64,000 nucleotides of DNA, from assembly GCA_964007475.1 (NCBI GenBank), contig OZ023273.1, positions 119,459,812 to 119,523,811 on the forward strand. Direction: 5' to 3'. Shown piece by piece: positions 14,042 to 25,497 of this stretch. Numbering within the stretch: position 1 is the stretch's first letter; every line of letters begins with the position of its first letter. Origin of the DNA: Hybos culiciformis. Lineage: Eukaryota; Arthropoda; Insecta; Diptera; Hybotidae. The position numbers and the translations under genes are program-made. The notes under the pieces were generated by a model, which searched no databases, was not told the origin of the DNA, and saw nothing but the letters and a program-made list of their open reading frames with translations.

Positions 14042-14850
14042 TATTACAAAACGAATAAATTTGTAAAATGAATTAAAATTTAAATAATTTATTAACCACT
14101 TTAGCTTTTCTATAAAGTTTAAATAATTTTTCTATGAATTAGTTTTTTTTGTTTTTTTAGTCGCCGATGGTTTTTTAACAGCCACCGATTTTTTAGATTT
14201 TTTTTTCGAAGCCGCTCTTTTCTCCAAAACAGGTATTTTTGAGTCGACCAGCCGCAGCAATCGTAGGGCAAAATTCGACTAGTCGCCGTCGAAAAAAAGC
14301 GATCGGCGTCGTATCTGGTCTATACATCCAAAAAATAAACAAAACAAAAGTTGATAAAAAAGTTGACAATGTATTGGTGCAAAAATAATACTAAAAAAAA
14401 TAAAATAAAAATGTATTTGTGCGTTAAACGTTAAACTTTTTGCAAGTCGCATAAGAAGTATAACTTCAATAAAAAAAAGAATCCCTAGGGGGTTTGGGGG
14501 AGGCGGCGGCCGTCCCCCATTCAGCATAACAACTTTTTATTTAAAAAAAAAGTCATAATGTTCAAAAATAACTTTGCCGTAATCACTAAAAAAAAAAAAA
14601 AAGTTACGTCCGCCGTAACTTTAGACAATTTTCTACAGGATTACGGTTGCCGTAACTCTAAAAAAAAAAAAGAGTTAAGCGTGATTTACACAATGGCTAA
14701 ATTTGTAATCTTTTAATTTTTTCTAGTCAAACTAGAACGAGAAAGCGATAAATAAACAACAACAACAAACATGTGAAAGAAGTAGACAGAAATTTAAAAT
14801 TTTTTTTCCTTTTATAGCACAAAACATAAACAAATTTTATAGCAAATTTA

Positions 14851-15817
14851 CGTGCGGGTTACACTTGCTGAAAAAAAAATCATGATTATGATTTTTTTTT
14901 TAATGTAGTGTGAAATTTTTATGAGTCAAAAATCATACTGGCTTATGCGTTGTTTATAGCTAATTGACCTATCTGAAAAAATGATACCGTAAAAACCGTT
15001 TTTCTATGTTATTATTCTATTTATATTTAAGCAAATTTACTGAAAATGAAGATATTAATTTTATCTATTTTTCGTAAAAAGAATTTTTTAAAAATATTTT
15101 CAAATAACTAAGAAAATTGAATTTATTTTTTTTTAATGTCTGAAAAATTTCATTACTTTTTTGTTTCTTTTTCATTACGTTTCCTACCTATCATAATATT
15201 TTTTTACGGTACCTTTCCTGTCAAAAATATTTTTTCTGTTTTTTTTTTATATTTTTTGCATTTGATTTTTTACTTTCAGATAAAATTAGCTGTGAATAGG
15301 TTTCCGGAACATTCCTCCAAAAATTACTTTACTGTGGTAGCTATAAACAACGCATTAAGACTTCATGTTCCAGATGCATTCGTGCTCCCTGTATAAATTT
15401 ATAAATTTTAATATTTCTTCCTTATAAAATTTTTTCGACATGTTTTTTCTATTTTCTCTCTTTTTACTAAGTTCTTAGTTTTTATAAACTTCACCTTTTT
15501 CAATAAAATATCTAGTTTTTTAAAGTAAGTTATTTTATTTATTTAATAAATAATTCACATAGATTTTTTTAAATTTCAACATTCAAATTCAAATCCCGTA
15601 ATAACAAACCGCTTTTATTATTGTTGTTTGCACTTTCAAGAGTTTACTTTTTTCTTTGGCAGCCAAAAATTTTCCTTTTGACAGAAAAAAATCAACAATG
15701 ATTTTTTTTAAGCATGATTTTTCATCATGATTATTTCTTGATTTTTTTCACACAAAATTTCGCACATACATTCAAAAAAAATCATAATTTTTTTTTTCAG
15801 CAAGTGTAACCCCCAGG
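14851..15817. mobile_element. TIR element C, TTA target duplication, inside element B
   Basis: Ends are CGTGCGGGTTACACTTGCTG and, inverted, CCTGGGGGTTACACTTGCTG. TTA lies outside both ends (14848-14850, 15818-15820). Next to the ends are ATCATGATTATGATTT-type inverted runs. About 555 bp remain once element D is removed. No coding capacity recognised. Confidence 0.8.
14946..15354. mobile_element. TIR element D copy 1, TTA target duplication, inside element C
   Basis: Ends are TGCGTTGTTTATAGCTA and its inverse, with TTA on both sides (14943-14945, 15355-15357). The sequence is related along its length to the element at 35859-36252: both share ACCGTAAAAACCG near the left and GTTTCCGGAACATTCC near the right. 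The overlapping open frame is probably chance. Confidence 0.85.
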
Positions 15818-16223
15818 TTAGAAATACAATAATAATTTTTCAGAAACTATAAAATTCAAATTATAACATAAATTTTATTTACGCGCCTAGAAAAAAAAAG
15901 ACGTAAACTATAAAAAAAGATGAACTAGTTCGTCTTTTTTTTTTTTGCTATAAAAAAAGATTACAAAAAAAGACACCAAAAAAAAAAAAAGATTACGCTG
16001 TTCGTACTGCTCTAACACATTAGTTTTTGTATCTTCTCTCCTGTTTTGTTTTGGGATCTTTTTTTTTTGCCATTTTTAGCCATTGTGTAAATCAAGCTTT
16101 ACGTTTGCCGTAACTTTAAACAATTTTCAACAGGATTACGGTTGCCGTAACTTTAAAAATAAAAAAAGAGTTACGTTTGCCGTAACTTTAGTCAATTTTC
16201 AACAGGATTACGGTTGCCGTAAC

Positions 16224-16972
16224 CAATGTTCCCTCTAATTTTTTTAAAAGCTGGGCAAAAATGAACTTGCTTGCGCGCATTATTTGTAATTTATTCTTAT
16301 TGCGCCAAAATTTAAAAAAAAATTAGTCACAAAATTTTTTTTTTAACTATAACTTCTTTACGGAGAGTAGTGAAAGAAAAATTAGGAAAAAAACATTAAA
16401 ATTTGGTACATAAAAAATGGAAACGATTAAACAAACAAACTTCGTACCAAAAAATTTATTGGCCTCCTACCCAGCGACCTTCTCCTTGGGAAGACTTCAA
16501 ATTTGGTATATAAAAAGAGGAACAGATTAAACACACAATTTTCGAAAAAAAAAAGGTTTATACCAACAGAAAATCAATAAAAGAAACTTATAATGTATAC
16601 CTCACTCCGAAAGAAACAAAAATATATACAAAAAGATACCAAAATTTGTATTATAAAAACAAATATAAAATTCAGATGTTACTTTGTAGTTATAAAAATA
16701 AATTTCATTTAAATCGAAATTAGTTCCGTCCAAAATATTCGATTTAATTATCCTGAATAAAATCGAGAAAAAAAATCGTATAGTAGAAACGAAACGATTT
16801 TCCAGCAAAAAATTTATGACTGATTAATGAAAATTCAAAATTTTATTTGTGTAGTTTAAAATTTTTAGATAAAATAACTTTATTATTGCGTTAAATTTTG
16901 TCTGCGCGCAAAATAAATGATCTGCGCGCAAGCAAAAAAATGGTGCGCTGGCGCAGCTTAGAGGGAACATTG
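16224..16972. mobile_element. 749-bp hAT element, 8-bp target duplication
   Basis: Perfect 15-bp inverted ends CAATGTTCCCTCTAA are flanked by a perfect 8-bp duplication GCCGTAAC (16216-16223, 16973-16980) taken from the Foldback repeat unit. Subterminal CTGCGC/GCGCGCA motifs occur near both ends, as in many hAT elements. There is no transposase frame, so it is non-autonomous. Confidence 0.9.
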
Positions 16973-17594
16973 GCCGTAACTCTAAAAATAAAAAAAGAGT
17001 TACGTTTGCCGTAACTTTAGTCAATTTTGAACAGGATTACGGTTGCCGTAATTCTCAAAAAAAAAAAAAAGAGTTACGTTTGCCGTAACTGTAGACGCTC
17101 CCATATTTAAAGTAACAAACCGTAACAAATTTTCAAATCCCCCCCCCAGGGCCGTTACGTAATTTTTGAACAGTCCCTTAACTTTTTCTTTTATTGATTA
17201 CATGTAACCGATGTAACCAAAAATATTTTAATACAAGATGTAGATTAAAATCTCTTTGTTATAACCAACATCGAAACCTTTCAAAAACCCCTGAAAATTG
17301 TGAAAAAAAGTTATGAAAATCATAATACCGTTTCCTTTCTTTGGAAGATTCTAAAAATCGCCAAATTTGACTGTTAACGAAACTTTAACACCCCATTAAA
17401 ATTTTAGTATATTAATTTCTTTTAATTTCCGCTAGATGTCATAATCACTTTTACTTCGCAAATGTTTTGAAAACGATTTTGACGGTAAATAAATGAAACA
17501 ACTATGAAGATAAATAAATTCTTCATGCGTCTGTAGCGGAGTTTTTTTCACAAAACTTTTGACTTAAATTTTAAAATTTTATAAGAAAAAACAA

Positions 17595-18128
17595 TTGTGC
17601 TTCACCCTTAAAATAATTTAAGAATTTCAAATTCTGAATTTCAAATTCCTAATGTATTTTGTTAGTTGTGTTTCACCCTTAAAAAAATTCAAGAATTTCA
17701 AATTCTGAATTTCAAATTCCTAATGTATTTTTTTAGTGTAAAATTTCAATTTTTTTTTTTTGTGTAGTGAATTTCAAATACAAGCCTCAGAGCGTGTATT
17801 TCAAATTCGCAACAACAAAAAATTTTGAAATTGTCATTTCAATTGTAACTAACATAATTGTAACTAACAAAATTCCGCAAATTCCCTGAGATTTTCCTTG
17901 TACAATAATTTTTTGTTCATAATTTTTGCCCCGATATAATAAAATCCTCTAAATTTAGGGAAAGAAAATCCTACTCTGGCAGCTTTGTTATTAATATTTG
18001 AAATTTATGAAAAAGTCAAAAAAGTGTTCACCCGAAAACTTTTTTTTGACATTAAATCACGTACTAACAAAATACATTAGGAATTTGAAATTCAGAAATT
18101 CTTAAATTTTTTTAAGAGTGAAGCACAA
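17595..18128. repeat. Foldback-type inverted repeat with internal tandem duplication
   Basis: TTGTGCTTCACCCTTAAA at the left is matched by its inverse at 18111-18128. The left arm carries a roughly 70-bp unit (TTTCAAATTCTGAATTTCAA core, then CTAATGTATTTTGTTAG) twice in tandem, at about 17601-17668 and 17671-17738. The right arm carries it once, inverted (18063-18120). Target duplication not resolved; likely a MITE. Confidence 0.6.
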
Positions 18129-18333
18129 ATGTAAAAGTACGTCATTTTATCATTTTATAATCTTATATATATTTTTTGAAGTTATAATATTATAAAAAAG
18201 AACTAAGATGAGCCTAAAAGAAATTAAAGTGAGTGGAGCACTTATTTAAAAAAAAGTATTTATTTCTACACAAAATTTAGTTCTATGCAGATTACTAATT
18301 CTCACTGGAGAAGGGTAATAAATCTCGTTGGTA

Positions 18334-18576
18334 CCAAGATCAATCCATACAGGTTGCGTAATAGTGAACAAAAAGGAAAAAAAAAATGGCCGCGGTTCTG
18401 ATGTCATTGATATCCAATTTCCATATATTGTTCCATATATTGTTGTTGTTTTTTTCATTTTTTTTTTTTTAAATGCAAATTTTATATAGAAAAATTGAAC
18501 AGCTGGATATCACTTACGTCACTTGACATTTCTCATAAAAATCACGTTTTACGCAACCTGTATGGATAGATCTTGG
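18334..18576. mobile_element. 243-bp MITE with TTGGTA duplication
   Basis: Inverted ends of about 27 bp (CCAAGATCAATCCATACAGG and, at the right, CCAAGATCTATCCATACAGG) are flanked by a perfect 6-bp repeat TTGGTA (18328-18333, 18577-18582). The superfamily is not evident from a 6-bp duplication. Confidence 0.75.
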
Positions 18577-18582
18577 TTGGTA

Positions 18583-20210
18583 CGTATTAAGAATTTATTT
18601 TAATTTAACGTTCTATTTTATTTTTTATCTCATTTTATGTGCCAAATTTTTCAAAAGAATCAACAAGTTTTTCATAAATTTTTTGTTCGAAAGACGTCGC
18701 CGCAGATTTTAAGTCAATAGTTTTGAAATGATAATCCACCAGAGGCGCTGCCTAACCATATGCGCGTATAACGATTTTCTATGTTTTGAAAAACGATTTT
18801 GACGGCAAATAATTGAAACAACTATGATGATAAAATTCTTTAAATTTTCCGAACCAAAAACTGTGAGAATTTTTAATAAAATTTCTATTAAATTTGACAG
18901 CAAAATTCTCACATTTTTCTTGAATTTCTCAAACGAACTAATTTAGAGAATTGCAAAAAAAAATTATTAAAACTAAGAAAAAAAATTTCATATAAAAAAA
19001 GTACAAAAAAAAACTAATTATTTTTAAAATTTGGAATAAAAATTAAAAAAAAATTAAATAAAATAATTCTAATTAATTACTTATTTAAATAAATAAAACA
19101 AATTAATAAAATTTAGAATGAAATGTGAGTTTAAAAAATTTAATTTTTTTTTTTTTTTTATTAAAAGTATAAAGTCAAATTTTGACATTTTTATAAAAAA
19201 ATGTTTTAATTTAGTTAAAAAAAATTTTTTTTTTCGAAAAGTGAATTGTAAAAAGTCGCCATTGAAAAAGTTCCCCAAGAAATTAAACTCTTGAATTGCT
19301 TTGTAATTACAATTAAAGAAAAAATATTAAAATTCTTTTTTTTTTTTCCTTGAAATTAATTAATAAATTTTCTTTCAATGAAATAATAAAAACCACAAAA
19401 CAGTTGGAATAATTTTTTCTATGAAAAAAAAAAAAAAATTTTTGGCTTCCTGTTTCTGTTTTTTTTTTACCTTTTTTTTTTTTTTGCACTTCTATCTAGC
19501 ATTATTGCTTTTTCTGTCGTTTCGTTTATCCCTTACTAACTCGACATAAAATAAAAATTGAAAATAAAATTAATATTGTCGTGTCGTAGTAAGTACGTAA
19601 CCTACCTTTACAGTCAGTGTGTAATAATGCTTGTAAATTTTATTAATTCTATTTTCATCCCTTGCTCTTTAAAAAATGCTTGACGACATTGACAAGATCG
19701 CTAAGTTTGATACTTAGCTAAGCGTATAACAAAAAAAAAAATATGTGCTTTTTTTTTTTTAGTCTTTTCTGTTTTCGTTTCAATCAAATTCTCGGTGATA
19801 ATGCACTTTACGTGTACCTATAAGTCCAATTTGGTTGAAACTTAGTGGGGGAGGTAGAGGCGGTAGAAAGACGACCCCGTTTCGATGAAGGGGTTAATTT
19901 TATTTTTATTTAGTTTATAACATTCACAGTTTTCGCGGGTTAGTCGAGATCGGAAAGTTATTTTGTAACACGGCCGTACCCAAACGGCCAAAACCCTCAC
20001 ATTTATTTACATTTGGTTTCGAAGCAAAGTCGCAACTCGCGTTATCATTTTAACTATGAAGAAAACAACTTTTATTTTTTGATAACACTTTCTACTAATG
20101 GTAACCTTTTCATAAAAAAAAATCTAATTTTGTTCAGAAACAAAATCGTAAATAAAAAACAACACAATCACTTAGATCAAGTGGACAATAGAAAAATTCA
20201 CACAAATTCC
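18583..20210. other. Transposon-derived and A+T-rich filler
   Basis: 18783-18833 repeats, with small changes, a segment at 17463-17518 (core TTTTGAAAAACGATTTTGAC), so both probably come from one dispersed repeat. 18950-19440 is low-complexity A/T. 19840-20000 is less A+T-rich, with a short inversion (CGGCCGTACCCAAACGGCC), and may be the body of the tRNA-derived SINE that begins on the minus strand at about 20287. Confidence 0.5.
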
Positions 20211-20287
20211 AGCCCGAGGTGGGAATCGAACCCACGACCGAACACACTGTAGGACAATAACAATATCACTACACCATGGCGGCCGAC
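20211..20287 (-). repeat. tRNA-derived SINE head
   Basis: On the minus strand an A box TGGTGTAGTGA and a perfect B box GGTTCGATTCC sit about 35 bases apart, with a good T arm (GTGGGTTCGATTCCCAC). Only three of the seven acceptor positions pair, so this is not a working tRNA. The SINE body would lie at lower coordinates; its far end is not defined. Confidence 0.65.
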
Positions 20288-20289
20288 AA

Positions 20290-21789
20290 AATCGGTATTC
20301 GGTACCTAAAGGAATATATAAAAATTTCTTCACTTAACAATATATAAAGATGTACATAGTTATATACAATTAATAAATATTATGTATGATGTAAATTTGT
20401 AGAAGAATTAAATGTTTATTCAACTTGAGTTGGCTAACTTAAAATTTACTAGTCAGTACAATTGTTTGTAGCATTTTTCAACAAGTAAATAGGTAGTTTC
20501 CTCAATCTGATTGAAAAATAATTTTGTTTTAAATAAGGCTTTAGAAGGCAAGTTTTTCAACTTTGTTTATTACATCTATGTAGCGAAGTCAGTTGAATAA
20601 ATATTTAATCCGTCTAAATCATGCGTAAGTTAAGGTTAATTTGTAACCTACATAAATAGTTTTTTGTTTTGTTTTAAGTACCAGTATATTACATTACGTT
20701 CATTTCTCCATACAAAATTGAAAACCTTTTTTTTTTCTACTGGGCGACATTTCATACTTTATTATCTCTGATATGGAAACTCACAATTTTTTAACAAAAA
20801 ATTAATCAGAGATATGTAGGTACATATTTACAAAAAAAATTTACAATGTCTTTTTTTTCTTTCTTTTAATATCTACATATATAATGTAGTGATAAAAGAG
20901 ACGAGTTGAATGTGTTTATTCAATTGGTTTTCCAACACAATGTAACCAGGTTGAAAGAGTTCTTGAAAAACAATAAAAAATTCAACTTGTCTATAGCAAG
21001 CTTTTAACTTTAATTGAGTTAAGTATAGGTACCTACCTAGATAACTTAAAATAAGATTATCGTGCATTGCCTTCACCTTAAAATGTCTTCTTAAGAAAAC
21101 TCAACACTGAAATTTTAATAATTGTAAAGTATGGCGTTCTAAAAGATATAATTTTTTAAAAAACAAAAAAAAAATAGTAGTTTTGAAGATATTTATTACG
21201 GAAAAGTGGAGGATAATCAATCAATAGGTAGTACTGCCAATAATGGCCAATACACAAAGCTTACGTGGAATTTTCGTTTCCTTGCATTCTGAAAAAAGTC
21301 AATTCTTGGAGATAAAAAAGAATGTTATGTAGGAGCACAATTTTTTGTCTATTTTATTGAAAATAATAATTTATAATTAAGTACATGTAATAACAATTTC
21401 TTTTTTTAAACCATAAAATACAGTATTGGTTGCATTTTTTATTTATTTTAAATCATTTTAAAGGGGGTGGTTTAGTTGCAGATGCACTGTTGTAAAAAAT
21501 AATAATTAAATATAAACAATTTTCAAATATACTTAATCTAGATTTTTAAGTATATGTACTTTAATTTGTTACATTTTTTTTTAATAAACTCTCATTCTTA
21601 TAATCTGTAATATTATTAGTTAAAAGGCGGTTTTACTAAGTGGATCTCGGTAATGAAAAAATAAAAAATTATAAAAACCCGACCAAATGTAGAAAATCAC
21701 TGGCTCGTTCTTATTCTACGCTATAGAAATGGGTTTTTCAATAAGATGATCAAATTTAAATTAAAATTGATGAATGTATTTAAAAAAAT
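20290..21789. other. Gene-free A+T-rich region
   Basis: No coding, RNA or repeat signal that I can name. Open frames here are short and of chance composition. Confidence 0.45.
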
Positions 21790-21790
21790 A

Positions 21791-22180
21791 TTAGGTTAGG
21801 TTAGGTTGTAGCGGGTCGGGAATTCCAGTATTCCCTCGCACTTAGGCCTGTTGGCCCGTTGTATCACCCTACCCGATGGGCCTTTTATTCCCCCATCGAG
21901 CCACTCTACTCCTTTCATAAACCTAATTAAGTTTCCTGCCTTGTATTTGTGCAGATCTTCAGGGCTCTGTAGGAAGTACCCTCCTAATATTCTAGCCCTC
22001 TTAGTTCGTATTGTAGGACACTCACAGAATACGTGAGTAACCGTTTCCGGTTCCTCTCCGCATTCCCTGCAGGTTCCTGTGTCGGCTCTTCCTATTCTAA
22101 ACTCATGGTTTTTAAGGATGTGTCCTGTGCATATGCCCGTGAAAAGTCGCAGCTTGGTTCTATTAAGACCTAGTACCTAT
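21791..22180 (-). pseudogene. 5'-truncated non-LTR retrotransposon, 3' end of ORF2
   Basis: The minus strand encodes about 127 residues ending at the stop at 21796-21798. It contains the C-terminal hallmarks of I/R1/Jockey-type ORF2 proteins: LRLFTGICTGHILKNHEFRIG followed by a zinc knuckle C-R-E-C-(8)-THVFCECP. Upstream (near 22176) the frame is closed, so only the tail survives. Base composition is less A+T-rich than the surroundings, as expected of a recent insert. The 3' side ends in CCTAA repeats (three copies) instead of a poly-A tail. This fragment cannot move by itself. Confidence 0.8.
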
Positions 22181-22886
22181 TTTGATTTTTCCTTGTTTAG
22201 GTCCCCCCAAATATTAAGTAAGTAGTTAAAATTGTTTAACGAAATGACCGACTTACTTGTAACTACAATTCTTTGTTTTCGGCTCTCTTGAACTAAGAAG
22301 AGGCTTAATAAATTGAACTGAAATTGCAGTTCTGACCGTAGACATTTTAAGGGACAATAAAAAAAGTTAAGGCTGACCTTTCCCTAATTTAAAAACAAAA
22401 TAAAATTTAATAATTCAGTATTTATTTATTTTTAAGTATATATGTATATATATATTTATTTTTTTTTTCAGATATAAAAATAATGATTTAATTCTATATG
22501 GGTTCAGAAAACAAATCAAATTAATTTTTTCAAAATAGTATTTTTGCAGCAGAATCCTGAAAAAAAAACAAAAACAAAATAGTATGTATGATAATTTAGG
22601 ATGTATGTAGTAAATTTGATATTGTTGGACAATGATTTATTTGAAATGTCTTCTTCTTTAATCTTTAGTATTTATATTATTTTATATTTTTATTTCAGAT
22701 CATAGATAATTATTATATTATTAATAAATATTGACTGTTAGGTTGATAACTTATTTTTATTTTTACATAATTTGTATGTTAAATTTTTAATTATTTATTG
22801 TATAATTGTATTTCGTTCTAGTATTTCAGTTTTAGAGAAAAAGTTTAAAAAATTCACAAAAAAAAAAACAAGGGATATAAAAAAAT
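22181..22886. other. Upstream region of the FBXO28 gene
   Basis: A+T-rich. Probably contains the promoter and 5' UTR of the gene that starts at 22887; a TTCTAG and a TTTCAG acceptor-like site occur at about 22815-22830. Nothing specific can be assigned. Confidence 0.45.
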
Positions 22887-25497
22887 ATGGTTTCAACGCG
22901 CCAAATGAGTACAACCTTATCAACATCAAATAACGGACCATCTCCTGCAGTTAATAATGCAACTGGTAATGATTGTAATAATTGTAGCACTGGATCAATT
23001 AACTCAGCTGAAAATGATGAAAATAATTTGAATAATAACAACAGTACACCGGGGGCAGCAGGATCTCAGTTGCAACAGCTGCCTCAGCAACCAACATCGC
23101 AACCTACTTCAACAATACGATTTGTCAATACACGTTCAACCGTTTTGGCAACAGCTTCTTCTTCTGCAACAATCATTTCGCCTTATGGTGGTGCCATTCA
23201 ACAAATTGTTAACCGAGGCTCAACAATCCGGTCAACATCAGGATCTTTGTTCAATAACAATTCATTAATAATGATGATGTTTGGCGAAAATTCTAGAGAA
23301 AACGATTCGCAACATCATCCTGAACAAAAAATATTCTTGCTGGATTTGCCAATAGAAATTTTAGACAAAATATTTTCGTACGTTGGTTATAAAAAACTAG
23401 GACATATGCGAGTGGTTAGTATTTGTATACATATAAATCTATGTAGTACATAATCAAATATGAAAAAAACCAAAAATATTTTCCTATTTAACTATAATAA
23501 AATACGGTCTTTAAACGTTAAGGATAAGGCTTTTTTTTTAATTATCATACATTTATATTTATATTTTTATATTCAATATAAAATCTTTCACCTCTACTTA
23601 CAGATTTCTAAGCAAATGAATCAGGTTTGTAGCTCAGTTTTAAATTCAACATTTTCAAAACTACAAACGCAAATGTTGAATCGCTTTCAAAATGTAAAAG
23701 CAAAAATGCCAAGACGTGAATCGGCTCGGCGCAATCATCCATTAGCATGTGAATGCGACATTATTGAAACATGTTATATGAGGCTATCTTTATTGCAAAT
23801 GACATTTGGAAAACATATCGAACGTAAACATTGTTGCTTCTTTCCAGCCGGAGTAAGTATAAAACTCATAATCTGATTATCTTAATTAAGTTTTAAGCTC
23901 TTTTAAATGTTTTTAGAGAAAGAAAGCTTGTACGATTGAAAACATCGATGTTACATTAGTTATTGTATTTAGATAAATTATATATTTTTTTTAGATTTTG
24001 GACGAAGTTTATAATGTATTACATTACATCCGTACAACACCAAAATTGGAACGACCATACCGGGTCACTGATGAATTATTTGATCTCTCTACAATGGCTA
24101 TGGAGTACTTTAAGGAGCACATTGAACCCAATTTACCCGAAATCGCTTATTTTTCTAAAGACTTTTTTGATCTACCCACTAGTAAGCAATATTTTAAAAT
24201 TTTCGATTTAATATTTATAATAAATAATTTTCTTTTCGGCAGATTTTGTTTTAAATTTTTTATTATCAAATTTTAAAAAAATTTTAATATTTTTCTAGCT
24301 AAAAGTAAACAAACTTATTCTTTAAAAACAACATCAGAAATATCTGATAGTTGTACATCAATGCCATCACCACCGCAAAGTAATATGGTTTTACGTAAAG
24401 GAATTCGAAAAATAAAACAAGGTATGAAAATGTATAATAATCAACTAGCAGTCTTACGAAGTGATTTGCGTAGTTGCAAAAAGAAATCAACTGAACAAGG
24501 GAAGCAAATTGCTGAGCAACAACGCTTACTAGCTGAACATCAAAAGCAAACTTTAGAGTATGCGAATCGATTGGACGAAAATGATAGAAAAAATGAGGAA
24601 ATGTCCAGAAAATTTTCAACATTGCTTCAGGTAAATTAAATTTTTTTTACATTGTTTATTTCTTAGCAGTAAGTTATTAGTTATTATTATTTACCATTTC
24701 AGCTCAAAAATTATTTTCTCTATTAAGATACTCTCTATTAAGATATTTAGCTCGGGCACTTGCTCTGAAACCTTACGCTTGTGTATTTTATACCTATACA
24801 TCATTCAAAATTCTCAGTCTTATTTGAAAAATATAAAAAAATAAATTTAATAATAAAATTTTCTTTGTTTTAGGAATTAAATAAATGTAAAACAGAATTA
24901 CAATATTGGCGCTCAAAATCACCTGCTGTGCAAGTTTGCAATTCTTGTGGACATAAGATAGCTCCATTTGTTCCCCCAGAGGACTTTCAAACACTTATAA
25001 ATCAAGGAGTAAAACCTGAAAACTTAATTGATGATGTTGATGATTGTTGTGAGACAAATAGTAGCAATAATTTATTATTTGAATCAATTGATGACATAAC
25101 AGGAGAAGTACCACCACAACAAGAACTCAGTGTAGAATTTGTGTTTCCTGATGAAAACACTACTGCTAAGCTATTAGCTTTAAATTCAACAAAAAGTATA
25201 AAACGCAATCATGATGGCAATTCAAATTGCAGTGGAAATCCTTCTACATCATCTACCAATGAAAACTCAGCCGTGAAAATTGTCGAAAACTATACAACAC
25301 AGGGAGGTTCTAACGAAAGTGGCGGAAATTCAAAAAATTATACAAAGAATATTCCAGAAATAAATCCATCCACATTTTATCCATCCTCCTCTGTTCATAT
25401 AAATGTTGAGACCACAGATGCTATCCAACCATCAACTACAACTGTAGATGGTAATAAAAAACGTCGAATACAAAAGGGAGTTAAAAGAAAATTGTAA
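22887..25497 (+). CDS. FBXO28: F-box only protein 28 (SCF ubiquitin-ligase adaptor)
   Basis: Substrate-binding subunit of an SCF E3 ubiquitin ligase; the vertebrate protein is nuclear and linked to topoisomerase II and MYC regulation. Exons: 22887-23414, 23604-23852, 23995-24181, 24299-24630, 24874-25497; phases agree and give 639 residues. The start is fixed by an in-frame TAA three codons upstream. A long Asn/Ser/Thr-rich head (1-145) precedes the F-box (about 149-190, LPIEILDKIFSY). The next part matches the family signature closely: SKQMNQVC, PRRESARRNH, MRLSLLQMTFGKH, CCFFPAG, STMAMEYF. A Gln/Lys-rich coiled coil follows in exon 4, and then a fly-type Asn/Ser-rich tail with a CxxC pair and a basic end (KKRRIQKGVKRKL). 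It is much longer than the roughly 370-residue human protein because of the low-complexity head and tail. Confidence 0.92.

Larger units (their letters stand above)
14678..16098. mobile_element. TIR element B, TTA target duplication, inside the Foldback-like element
   Basis: Ends are AGCGTGATTTACACAATGGC and, inverted, AGCTTGATTTACACAATGGC (one mismatch). TTA flanks both sides (14675-14677, 16099-16101), and the empty site GAGTTACGTTTGCC is visible in neighbouring Foldback units. About 451 bp remain once element C is removed. The right part has AAAAAGA/TTCGTCTTTT-type runs around 15890-15995. No transposase. Confidence 0.85.
12764..17102. mobile_element. Foldback-like element with 9-bp target duplication
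   Basis: The ends begin GGGAG and share CTACAGTTACGGCAA as inverted repeats. ATATTTAAA lies directly outside both ends (12755-12763 and 17103-17111), a perfect 9-bp target duplication. Both arms are built from tandem copies of a unit holding the near-palindrome GTTACGG-CAA-CCGTAAC (several copies around 12773-12855, 14605-14660, 16100-16223, 16973-17095). Nine-base duplications and subterminal repeats are known for Drosophila Foldback and related Mutator-type elements. Without its nested guests it would be about 1.8 kb. No transposase is visible, so it is probably non-autonomous. Family is inference; boundaries are seen directly. Confidence 0.8.
12491..17177. mobile_element. Outermost TIR element of the nest (GGGACTG ends)
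   Basis: GGGACTGTGCACAAATTACG at 12491 and, inverted, GGGACTGTTCAAAAATTACG ending at 17177 are terminal inverted repeats. Everything between 12764 and 17111 belongs to a later insertion plus its duplication. Removing it leaves about 339 bp, with further inverted matches (GTAACAAA/GATTGTAAC motifs and C-rich stretches at 12538-12590 and 17140-17153). The target duplication is not clear: the left flank ends CTT and the right begins TTA. Confidence 0.65.

Noticed and set aside
15136..15396. 86-codon frame with NRFPEHSSKNYF, echoed at 36033-36266
   Set aside because: It lies inside the two copies of element D, runs through a terminal inverted repeat and is not conserved in frame between copies.
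20211..20287. Functional tRNA gene
   Set aside because: A and B boxes are good but only three of seven acceptor pairs form, so it is tRNA-derived.
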